From: an uncultured Oscillospiraceae bacterium
Lineage (GTDB): Bacteria; Bacillota; Clostridia; Oscillospirales; Oscillospiraceae
Direction of reading: 5' to 3'
DNA: 5,575 nucleotides
Assembly: GCA_905233595.1 (NCBI GenBank)
Contig: CAJOFI010000052.1
Location: forward strand, 1-5,575
Program-made: the position numbers and the translations under genes
Shown here: piece after piece, positions 1 through 5,575 of the stretch
Position numbering within the stretch: position 1 is the first letter of the stretch
Layout of the letters: every line of letters begins with the position of its first letter
Notes under the pieces: model-generated
Told to the model about the DNA's origin: nothing
Database searches by the model: none
What the model saw: the letters and a program-made list of their open reading frames with translations, nothing else

Positions 1-369
<369 letters not shown>

Positions 370-550
370 TTGTATCTTAAACCCTAAGGTCTAAAATCTA
401 TTCATGATCGCTTACTAGCTCTCAAAAGAATTGTTTTAAAGTCTTTTCTGACTTAAAGAACCCTTCTCTGGTGCTTATTTAGCATAAGCTTTTTCTTACA
501 TTGTTCAATTTTCAAGGTACACGCTTCGCTGTTTCCCTCTCGGTGACAGC
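370..550 (-). promoter_or_regulatory. rRNA operon leader with boxA-like element
   Basis: This is the non-coding leader between the proximal rRNA promoter and the mature 16S 5' end, about 180 nt of transcript. It is A/T-rich, unlike the surrounding GC-rich genes. On the minus strand it contains GGTTCTTTAAGTC (450-462), which resembles the boxA antitermination element (E. coli TGCTCTTTAACA). It also has a CCTTGAAAATTGAACA segment (about 502-517) of the kind common in Firmicutes rRNA leaders and spacers. Two small hairpins are visible: GCTTAT/ATAAGC (473-489) and AAGTC/GACTT (439-454). Roles in antitermination and RNase III processing are inferred. The leader pairs with sequence beyond the 16S 3' end, which is outside the window. 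Confidence 0.6.
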
Positions 551-556
551 TTGTTT

Positions 557-585
557 ACTTTACCACACCTTCGAGCGTTTGTCAA
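557..585 (-). promoter_or_regulatory. rRNA promoter P2 (proximal)
   Basis: On the minus strand the -35 is TTGACA (580-585), a perfect consensus. A 17-base spacer separates it from the -10, TAAAGT (557-562). The predicted start is near 550, about 180 nt before mature 16S. An A-tract-rich stretch immediately upstream (586-617) has the composition of an UP element, which binds the RNA polymerase alpha-subunit C-terminal domain at rRNA promoters. Confidence 0.85.
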
Positions 586-661
586 GAGTTTTTTTCGTTT
601 TTTTCAAACTTTTTTCTCCCGGGCTTCCCGCTCTCGGTGCCGCTCTCTCGAGCGCTTGGCT

Positions 662-690
662 AATATACCACCCATTCCCCCCTTTGTCAA
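662..690 (-). promoter_or_regulatory. rRNA promoter P1 (distal)
   Basis: On the minus strand the -35 is TTGACA (685-690), followed by a 17-base G-rich spacer and the -10 TATATT (662-667). The predicted start is near 655. An A-tract UP-like stretch lies upstream (691-722). It sits exactly 105 bp upstream of P2, and the two share the -35 box, the spacer length, the upstream A-tract pattern and a CAAGC near the start site. Confidence 0.88.
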
Positions 691-722
691 CACTTTTTTT
701 CGCCTTTTTTAAACTTTTTTTC

Positions 723-800
723 TGAGCGCTAAATCTTGTATTTTCTATCAGTGCAAAGCACAATAGCTGGGTGGTCTTCGTCGTTCTCCCCTCTGATCGC
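723..800. other. gap between the 801-1412 gene and rRNA P1; no clear terminator
   Basis: The only structure I see is a small imperfect dyad at 745-766 (CTAT..GTGC-AAA-GCAC.ATAG). In the leftward transcript it is followed by an A-rich stretch rather than a U run, so it does not qualify as an intrinsic terminator. Leftward transcripts from the gene ending at 801 may run into the rRNA promoters. No gene is visible. Confidence 0.4.
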
Positions 801-1412
801 TCAGTTCCCGATATTCCCGATATAGGGAAGCGGCTCTGTTTTGCCGTTAAAGGCGTTCATCATACCTTTATATATAAAATAGAAGCGCAGCAGCGTCAGC
901 ACCCAGCCGAAGCCGGTGAGGGCGCCGATGGTATCGGCAACGAGGGTAAAGACGAAAAGCTTCATCCCCTGCTTTGCGTGGAACTTCGCGAAGGAGTCGT
1001 TCGGCGTGACGATATAGGGCAGGACGAAGAGGAAGCTTAGATAGCTCAGCGCGGCGAAGAGCTTGTTCGGCTCGGCGGCGGCCGTGGGATCGGCGCGGTT
1101 CATGGTCGTGCGGTAGGTGTAGCTTCTCGCCGCCTGCTGCCGTTCGGCCTGACGGCGGGCGTACTCCTGCTCGGCCCACTGACGGCTCTGCTCCTGCTGC
1201 TCACGGCGCGCCTGCTCCTGCTCGGCCCAACGGCGGTGCTCCTCCTGCCGCGCCCTGCGCTGCTCCTCCAGCTTTTCGCGCATCAGCTCGCTTGCCGTTT
1301 TCTGCTGGGCCGCCGCCTGCTGTTTGGCGGCCAGGTTCTCATCGTAGCCGCAGGCGAGGCAGGCCGTCAGCCCATCGGGAATATATGCGCCGCATTGTTT
1401 GCAATATGCCAT
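801..1412 (-). CDS. zinc-ribbon, coiled-coil and DUF4870/Tic20-like membrane protein
   Basis: The protein is 203 residues with three visible parts. Residues 4-22 form a zinc ribbon with two CxxC knuckles (C4, C7, C18, C21). Residues 25-97 are a highly charged Q/E/R/A-rich helix, very likely coiled coil, containing a 17-residue repeat around W62 and W79 (RWAEQE.. and QWAEQE..). Residues 117-183 hold about three hydrophobic segments with the motif FAKFHAKQGM, typical of DUF4870/Tic20-like membrane proteins (F..FHA.Q), and a C-terminal LPYIGN motif also usual there. The zinc ribbon is probably cytoplasmic and tethered to the membrane; the molecular function is not known. The start is supported by AGAGGTG (1420-1426) seven bases upstream and by a near-perfect promoter. 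The gene is read toward the rRNA operon, with no clear terminator between. The Tic20-like assignment is from motif recognition only. Confidence 0.87.
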   Translation of the reverse strand: MAYCKQCGAYIPDGLTACLACGYDENLAAKQQAAAQQKTASELMREKLEEQRRARQEEHRRWAEQEQARREQQEQSRQWAEQEYARRQAERQQAARSYTYRTTMNRADPTAAAEPNKLFAALSYLSFLFVLPYIVTPNDSFAKFHAKQGMKLFVFTLVADTIGALTGFGWVLTLLRFYFIYKGMMNAFNGKTEPLPYIGNIGN

Positions 1413-1442
1413 AGTTGTCCACCTCTTTTAAGAGATAGACCC

Positions 1443-1471
1443 ATTATAGCGGAAAATGTTCCCTGTTTCAA
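1443..1471 (-). promoter_or_regulatory. promoter for the zinc-ribbon membrane protein gene
   Basis: On the minus strand the -35 is TTGAAA (1466-1471), with a 17-base spacer and a perfect TATAAT -10 (1443-1448). The predicted start is near 1436, giving a leader of about 24 nt that contains the ribosome binding site. The -35 begins only 7 bases past the sleB stop codon, so this gene has its own housekeeping promoter rather than depending on sleB. Confidence 0.85.
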
Positions 1472-1477
1472 TAGGGC

Positions 1478-2146
1478 TCAGGAGCAAAAGCGGTGATTTC
1501 CGATGGTGACGATCAGTGGGCGCGACCAGATCCACTTGCTGGTGGCCGTCGCGGGATTGAAGTAGTAGATCGCGCCGTAGCTGGGGTCGTAGCCGTTCAT
1601 GGCCTCTTTGGCGGCGCGGTAGGCGCTCTCGCTCACGGGCTGGTCGAACTGGCCGTCGTCGAGGCAGGAGAAGGCGCCGGGCTGGTAGATGACGGCGGAG
1701 ATGCTGTTAGGGAAGGAGGGGTGCTCCACGCGGTTCAAGACCACCGCGCCGACGGCCACCTGCCCGATATAGGGTTCGCCCCTGGCCTCGGCGGAGATGA
1801 GGCGCGCGAGAAGCTGCAGATCCCCGCTTCCCCCGCCGCCGGAGCCGGTGGCCGGGATACCGAGCGCAGCGAGGGTGAGGTTTCCGACCTGGCCGTCGGC
1901 GGTCAAGCCGTTTTTGCGCTGGAAGTAGCGCACGGCCTCCTCGGTCTTGCTGCCGTAGACGCCATCCACCGCGCCGGTGTAATAGCCCCATGTCTTGAGA
2001 CGCTTCTGGATCTCGGTGACGGTCGCGCCGCTGCTGCCCTTCTTATACAGGTCTGCCGAGGCGCTCTGCGCCAGGGCGATGATGAAGATATTCACCGCGA
2101 ACAGGATCGCGAGCATCAAAACCAGCTTCTTCCGCTCAGCGGACAT
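1478..2146 (-). CDS. sleB: spore cortex-lytic enzyme, SleB family
   Basis: SleB is a lytic transglycosylase that degrades muramic-delta-lactam-containing spore cortex peptidoglycan during germination; it is made in the forespore and exported. From the chosen start the protein has 222 residues. It has a basic-then-hydrophobic signal sequence (about 5-31; likely cleavage after ASA), then a peptidoglycan-binding type 1 domain (about 36-96, with DGVYGSKTEEAVRYFQ). A Gly/Ser-rich linker (99-108) leads to the Hydrolase_2 catalytic domain (about 112-221). The catalytic-type glutamate is E120 in ISAEARGE, and the protein ends in the family's IGNHRFC. It is shorter than B. subtilis SleB (about 305 residues). 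No ypeB partner is adjacent. The frame is open back to an ATG at 2221 (247 residues), but that ATG has no ribosome binding site and would add a 25-residue non-signal extension. The ATG at 2146 follows GGGGGGA (2152-2158) by five bases. Family confidence is high; start confidence is moderate. Confidence 0.93.
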   Translation of the reverse strand: MSAERKKLVLMLAILFAVNIFIIALAQSASADLYKKGSSGATVTEIQKRLKTWGYYTGAVDGVYGSKTEEAVRYFQRKNGLTADGQVGNLTLAALGIPATGSGGGGSGDLQLLARLISAEARGEPYIGQVAVGAVVLNRVEHPSFPNSISAVIYQPGAFSCLDDGQFDQPVSESAYRAAKEAMNGYDPSYGAIYYFNPATATSKWIWSRPLIVTIGNHRFCS

Positions 2147-2152
2147 AAAAAT

Positions 2153-2186
2153 CCCCCCACAAGCTTTTTGGATAGTTTGTGAGGGG
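2153..2186 (-). promoter_or_regulatory. hairpin over the sleB ribosome binding site, or terminator of the upstream gene
   Basis: In the leftward transcript the arms CCCCUCACAA (2177-2186) and UUGUGGGGGG (2153-2162) form a 10-bp stem with a 14-nt loop. Nine pairs are Watson-Crick and one is a U-G wobble. On the plus strand the same position would be a C-A mismatch, so the structure fits the minus transcript. The 3' arm contains the G-run that serves as the putative sleB ribosome binding site, and AUUUUUAUG follows directly. It could therefore hold sleB translation down, or act as an intrinsic terminator (stem plus U5) for the gene ending at 2253. Function is inferred. Confidence 0.6.
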
Positions 2187-2252
2187 ATGCGCGGGATTAT
2201 TCTGTTCTCATCCGCGTTCATGCAGTTTTTTTGAAGGAAAATTAGTCACTGT

Positions 2253-2612
2253 TCAGTCTACGCCGATGGCGACCCTCGGGGCGTTTTTCGCCACCGCGTC
2301 GAGGGCGGCGCGCATGAGCTGTTCGTTCTCGCTCATCCCCGCGTCGTATTCCCGGCCGCCGCAGACGAGGATCAGCCGGAAATAGGCGAAGAACGCCTGC
2401 CCGCAGCACATGCGCCCGCGCACCTCCTGCACGCGCAGAAACGCGCGTTCCATCTCCTCAAAGGCGATATAGCGGGTCTTGAAGCCGTCCCTGTAATAGA
2501 CGCCCAGCCTGCCGACGTAGATTTTGTCAAAGCTCTGCGCCGCCTCAAAATCGGCGGAAACAGCCTCATTTTCCACCGTTCCCTTGACCCCGGCGAACTT
2601 TTTCTCTGCCAT
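2253..2612 (-). CDS. small hypothetical protein
   Basis: The protein is 119 residues, soluble-looking, with no signal peptide or membrane segment. I do not recognise a named family with confidence. The central part (about 28-90: KIYVGRLGVYYRDG..RYIAFEEMERAFLRVQEV.., then FAYFRLILVCGGREYD) alternates short hydrophobic strands with turns. A C-terminal helix follows (about 94-109), so the layout resembles a small PH-like (bacterial pleckstrin-homology) beta fold; this is a guess from pattern. Adjacent cysteines at 69-70 (RMCCGQ) stand out. The gene is real: it has an excellent ribosome binding site, AAGGAGG, 7 bases before ATG, a plausible promoter upstream, and codon use matching its neighbours. 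It is divergent from the flavodiiron gene and followed after about 100 bp by sleB. Confidence 0.85.
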   Translation of the reverse strand: MAEKKFAGVKGTVENEAVSADFEAAQSFDKIYVGRLGVYYRDGFKTRYIAFEEMERAFLRVQEVRGRMCCGQAFFAYFRLILVCGGREYDAGMSENEQLMRAALDAVAKNAPRVAIGVD

Positions 2613-2633
2613 GGAAAGCCCTCCTTCATAAAT

Positions 2634-2660
2634 ATTGTGTGCAATCTATCTTTATGATAG
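2634..2660. promoter_or_regulatory. two adjacent small dyads, possible operator
   Basis: ATTG-TGTG-CAAT (2634-2645) and CTATC-TTTAT-GATAG (2646-2660) sit side by side. The second overlaps the -10 and the predicted start of the leftward promoter, where a repressor would act; the first falls in that transcript's leader. Neither matches the Rex, PerR/Fur or CRP/FNR consensus that I know. Chance is a real alternative at this arm length. Confidence 0.3.
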
Positions 2661-2681
2661 CAGAAATCTCTTGCAAGTCAA
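2654..2681 (-). promoter_or_regulatory. promoter for the 2253-2612 gene
   Basis: On the minus strand the -35 is TTGACT (2676-2681), with a 16-base spacer and the -10 TATCAT (2654-2659), each one mismatch from consensus. The predicted start is near 2647, leaving a 34-nt leader with a strong AAGGAGG. Its -35 shares base 2676 with the -35 of the opposite promoter. Confidence 0.65.
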
Positions 2682-2699
2682 GCGTTTTCTTTTTATAAT
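2671..2699 (+). promoter_or_regulatory. promoter for the flavodiiron protein gene
   Basis: On the plus strand the -35 is TTGCAA (2671-2676), with a 17-base spacer and a perfect TATAAT -10 (2694-2699). The predicted start is near 2706, giving a leader of about 69 nt that ends in AAAGGAG (2761-2767) before the ATG at 2775. Confidence 0.78.
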
Positions 2700-2774
2700 G
2701 GAGCCTGGAGCAAGCACAAGCCTCCGCCGCTTCGCGTGAGCCGGGGGAGACACTACTTATAAAGGAGATTTTTT

Positions 2775-4787
2775 ATGTACTGCACGAGAAAGGTTCTGGA
2801 GGATCTGATCTGGGTCGGCGCCGACGACCGGCGTCTGGCCTGCTTTGAGGGCGTCTACGGTGTGCCCGACGGCGTTTCCTATAACTCCTATCTGCTGCTG
2901 GATGAAAAGACGGTGCTGTTTGACACGGTGGACAAGGCCGTTTACGGCGTGTTCCTCGAAAACGTCGCCCACGCGCTGGGCGGGCGCGCGCTCGATTATC
3001 TCGTGGTGCACCACATGGAGCCCGACCACGCCGCGACGCTCGAGCTTATTCTGCAGCGCCATCCCGAGACCACCGTGGTCTGCAACGCGAAGATCAAGGC
3101 GATGATCGCCCAGTTCTTCCCGATGGATCTCGAGGGCCGCTTCCATATCGTCAAGGAGGGCGACACGCTCTGCACCGGCAGGCACAATTTCACCTTCGTC
3201 ATGGCGCCGATGGTGCACTGGCCGGAGGTCATGATGAGCTATGACCTCACCGACAAGATCCTCTTCACCGCCGACGCCTTCGGCACCTTCGGCGCGCTCA
3301 ACGGCCGTCTCTTCGCGGACGAGACCGATTTCTTCGCCGAGCACCTGGACGAGGCTCGGCGCTACTACACGAACATCGTCGGCAAGTACGGCGCGCAGGT
3401 GCAGGCGGTGCTCAAGAAGGCACCGAAGCTCGAGATTTCTTACGTCTGCCCGCTGCACGGCTTTGTATGGCGCAGCCACTTCGGCGATTTTCTGGAGAAG
3501 TATCTGCTCTGGTCGAGCTACACCCCGGAGGAGAAGAGCGTGCTGATCGCCTACGCCTCCGTCTACGGGCACACCGAGAACGCGGCGAATATCCTCGCCT
3601 GCCGTCTCGCGGAGAAGGGCGTGCGCGTGCGCATGTACGACACCTCCGTCACCCCGGCGAGCTATATCGTGTCCGACGCCTTCCGCTGCAGCCACCTCGT
3701 CTTCGCCGCGACCACCTACAACGCGGGCGTGTTCGTGACGATGGAGAACCTGCTGCACGATCTGGCCGCGCACAATCTGCAAAACCGCAAGGTCGCCGTG
3801 ATCGAGAACGGCTCCTGGGCGCCGACGAGCGGCAAGGTCATGCGCGAGCTGCTCGCCCCCTGCAAGAATATCGCGTTCATCTCCGACAATATCACGCTCA
3901 AGTCCGCCCTTGCCGCCGGGCAGGAGGCGGAGCTTGAGGCGCTGGCGCAGGCCTTCGCCGACGAGCTGAACCCCGCTCCTGTCGCCGTCGAGGCTCCCGT
4001 CGTCCCCACCCCGGGCGAATACAAGCCCGAGGCCGTGAACACCAAGGCCTTCAACAAGCTCTCCTACGGCGTGGAGCTGCTGACCACCGCGGTGGACGGC
4101 AAGGACTACGGCTGCATCATCAACTCCGCCTCGCAGGCGGCCTCCGGCGAGCCGAAGAAGGTCACCATCTCCGTCATCCGCAAGAACCACACCTGCGACA
4201 TGATCCTCAAGTCCGGCGTGTTCAACGTCTCCATTCTGACCGAGGAGGCGCCGTACAGCCTCTTCAAGCAGTTCGGCTTCCAGTCCGGGCGGGACGTGGA
4301 CAAGTTCGCGGACGTGAGCTGGGATACCCGCACGGCCAACGGCGTCCGTTATCTGCCGGAGTACACGAACGCGGTGCTCTCCTGTGAGGTGATCGAGGCG
4401 ATCGACCTCGGCGCGTCCATGCTCTTCACCGCAAACGTGGTGGAGGCGAAGGTGCTCTCGAGCGCCCCCTCCGCGACCTACAGCTATTACCATGCGCACA
4501 TCAAGCCCAAGAAGAACCCCGCGCCCGAGCAGAAGGAGTGCTGGGTCTGCAAGGTCTGCGGCTACGTCTACGAGGGAAGCGAGCTGCCCGACGACTTCGT
4601 CTGCCCGCTCTGCAAGCACGGCAAGGAGGACTTTGAGCACGTCGTCCCCGAAGCGAAGAAGAAGCAGAAGGGCTACATCTGCAAGCTCTGCGGCCACTTC
4701 GAGCCCTGCGAAGGCGAGCTGCCCGAAGGCTACACCTGCCCCCTCTGCAAGCACGGCAAAGAGGACTTCGAGCCCGCCGAGCAGTGA
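2775..4787 (+). CDS. multidomain flavodiiron O2/NO reductase (FprA core + flavin reductase + two rubredoxins)
   Basis: This soluble 670-residue enzyme should reduce O2 to water and/or NO to N2O. Residues 1-250 are the metallo-beta-lactamase-like diiron domain with all ligands present: H80, E82, D84, H85 (HHMEPDH), H148, D167 and H228. Residues 255-397 are a flavodoxin domain with the FMN loop YASVYGHTEN. After a Pro/Ala-rich linker, about 424-577 is a flavin reductase domain. Two rubrerythrin-type short rubredoxins follow: C592/C595/C610/C613 and C636/C639/C655/C658. In Moorella thermoacetica the flavin reductase and rubredoxin are a separate protein (Hrb) that passes NADH electrons to FprA. 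Here the chain appears to be one polypeptide, likely NAD(P)H to flavin reductase to rubredoxin to FMN to diiron. The start follows AAAGGAG by seven bases and gives the usual MYCTRKV...WVGA N-terminus. Monocistronic; substrate preference cannot be read from sequence. Confidence 0.96.
   Translation: MYCTRKVLEDLIWVGADDRRLACFEGVYGVPDGVSYNSYLLLDEKTVLFDTVDKAVYGVFLENVAHALGGRALDYLVVHHMEPDHAATLELILQRHPETTVVCNAKIKAMIAQFFPMDLEGRFHIVKEGDTLCTGRHNFTFVMAPMVHWPEVMMSYDLTDKILFTADAFGTFGALNGRLFADETDFFAEHLDEARRYYTNIVGKYGAQVQAVLKKAPKLEISYVCPLHGFVWRSHFGDFLEKYLLWSSYTPEEKSVLIAYASVYGHTENAANILACRLAEKGVRVRMYDTSVTPASYIVSDAFRCSHLVFAATTYNAGVFVTMENLLHDLAAHNLQNRKVAVIENGSWAPTSGKVMRELLAPCKNIAFISDNITLKSALAAGQEAELEALAQAFADELNPAPVAVEAPVVPTPGEYKPEAVNTKAFNKLSYGVELLTTAVDGKDYGCIINSASQAASGEPKKVTISVIRKNHTCDMILKSGVFNVSILTEEAPYSLFKQFGFQSGRDVDKFADVSWDTRTANGVRYLPEYTNAVLSCEVIEAIDLGASMLFTANVVEAKVLSSAPSATYSYYHAHIKPKKNPAPEQKECWVCKVCGYVYEGSELPDDFVCPLCKHGKEDFEHVVPEAKKKQKGYICKLCGHFEPCEGELPEGYTCPLCKHGKEDFEPAEQ
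4602..4773 (+). repeat. tandem duplication of the rubredoxin 3' half within the flavodiiron gene
   Basis: The 37-base segments at 4602-4638 and 4737-4773 differ at only three positions. They encode an identical 12-residue CPLCKHGKEDFE at residues 610-621 and 655-666, offset 45 codons. The 5' halves of the two rubredoxins (CKVCGYVYEG... and CKLCGHFEPCEG...) are much more diverged. This points to internal duplication of one rubredoxin module, with the second CxxC half held constant. Confidence 0.85.
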
Positions 4788-4796
4788 AAAACAGTC

Positions 4797-4847
4797 TTCA
4801 GTTTTCAGAAGAACGCGAGATGTAGCGATTCCTATCTAAAAACTGAA
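4797..4847. repeat. short inverted repeat in the convergent intergenic region
   Basis: TTCAGTTTT (4797-4805) and its exact complement AAAACTGAA (4839-4847) flank a 33-base centre. The A/T-rich CTGAAA/TTTCAG wording differs from the adjoining GC-rich coding DNA and looks like the degenerate CAGTTTTCAG-type intergenic repeats seen in some Clostridia. It may be a remnant of such an element, or chance. Confidence 0.3.
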
Positions 4848-4851
4848 ATCT

Positions 4852-4896
4852 AAAAAAACGGCTGTGAAAAAACTTCGTTTTTTCACAGCCGTTTTT

Positions 4897-4898
<2 letters not shown>
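4852..4898. terminator. bidirectional intrinsic terminator
   Basis: A perfect 22-bp inverted repeat (4852-4873 and 4877-4898) surrounds a 3-base TTC. The GC core is CGGCTGTG/CACAGCCG, with A7 on the left and T7 on the right, so either strand gives a stem followed by a U run. It ends the rightward flavodiiron transcript about 65 nt after its stop codon. It also ends the leftward copper ATPase transcript, whose TAA stop (4897-4899) overlaps the outer two bases of the stem. Confidence 0.95.

Positions 4899-5575
<677 letters not shown>

Larger units (their letters stand above)
557..723 (-). repeat. duplicated promoter unit (imperfect direct repeat, 105-bp offset)
   Basis: The blocks 580-617 and 685-722 align almost base for base on the plus strand. 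Both start TGTCAA, then have a 7-T run, CG, a second T run, AAAC and a third T run. Similarity continues more weakly through the spacers (both AA...TGG on the minus strand) to CAAGC near the start sites. This suggests that the tandem rRNA promoters arose by duplication of one unit of roughly 60-65 bp. Confidence 0.75.

Noticed and set aside
501..763. Short frames of 74 and 67 codons over the rRNA promoters
   Set aside because: They translate T/A tracts into Phe/Lys runs and overlap two excellent promoters; no coding signal.
1461..1476. CCCT...AGGG dyad just after the sleB stop as a terminator
   Set aside because: Only four strong pairs, no following U run, and it overlaps the -35 of the next gene.
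1493..2182. A 229-codon plus-strand frame opposite sleB
   Set aside because: Shadow of the SleB frame; its translation is G/A/V/D-rich with no motif and no convincing ribosome binding site.
2147..2221. Longer sleB start at 2221 (247 residues)
   Set aside because: No ribosome binding site before that ATG, and it would put about 30 extra residues ahead of the signal sequence. The ATG at 2146 gives a normal signal peptide. Not fully excluded, because the 2146 site is G-rich rather than AGGAGG and lies in a hairpin.
2187..2225. A SigG-like promoter upstream of sleB (GCATG followed by CAGAATA)
   Set aside because: The spacing is about 14 bases instead of the usual 17-18, and the -10 has a mismatch in its fixed part. 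SleB is expected to be forespore-expressed, but I cannot support this site.
2700..2760. Flavodiiron gene leader as a riboswitch
   Set aside because: The leader is about 69 nt and shows no conserved riboswitch core or convincing stem; I see only weak partial pairing.
2757..4754. A 665-codon open frame on the minus strand, almost fully antisense to the flavodiiron gene
   Set aside because: It is a by-product of GC-rich codon use in the real gene. Its translation is low-complexity (H, R, G, V, A, L rich) with no recognisable domain, while the plus strand has complete catalytic motifs, a ribosome binding site and a promoter.

Overview
The window looks like chromosomal DNA from a GC-rich, spore-forming anaerobe of the class Clostridia. 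The left edge carries the 5' third of a 16S rRNA gene whose V1-V2 region reads like the Oscillospirales/Ruminococcaceae (Clostridium cluster IV) type. A SleB-type spore cortex hydrolase, a clostridial-type flavodiiron protein and AGGAGG-type ribosome binding sites fit that placement. Genus cannot be fixed from what is visible.

Layout. Positions 1-369 are the start of a leftward 16S rRNA gene. Positions 370-690 hold its leader and two near-duplicate sigma-70-type promoters exactly 105 bp apart. Upstream of these, also pointing left, are three protein genes: a zinc-ribbon/coiled-coil/membrane protein of the DUF4870/Tic20-like kind (801-1412), sleB (1478-2146) and a small conserved-looking protein of unknown function (2253-2612). 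A compact divergent promoter region (about 2613-2774) separates them from a rightward gene (2775-4787). That gene encodes a 670-residue multidomain flavodiiron protein with the order metallo-beta-lactamase diiron domain, flavodoxin, flavin reductase, and two short rubredoxins in tandem. It meets, tail to tail across a perfect bidirectional terminator (4852-4898), a leftward Cu(I) P-type ATPase gene that runs off the right edge and carries a CopZ-like domain in frame at its C-terminus.

How the genes might work together. The flavodiiron fusion should reduce O2 and/or NO to harmless products using NAD(P)H electrons passed through its own flavin reductase and rubredoxins. The copper ATPase and its CopZ domain would export Cu(I). 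Both are defences of an anaerobe, but they are separate convergent transcription units and nothing here shows co-regulation. SleB would act at spore germination.

I see no mobile element, CRISPR array, tRNA or phage gene, and no wholly new system. The points most worth a second look are the in-frame CopZ with its own strong ribosome binding site, a 10-bp hairpin that pairs the putative sleB ribosome binding site, the flavodiiron architecture with its duplicated rubredoxins, and the helically phased tandem rRNA promoters.
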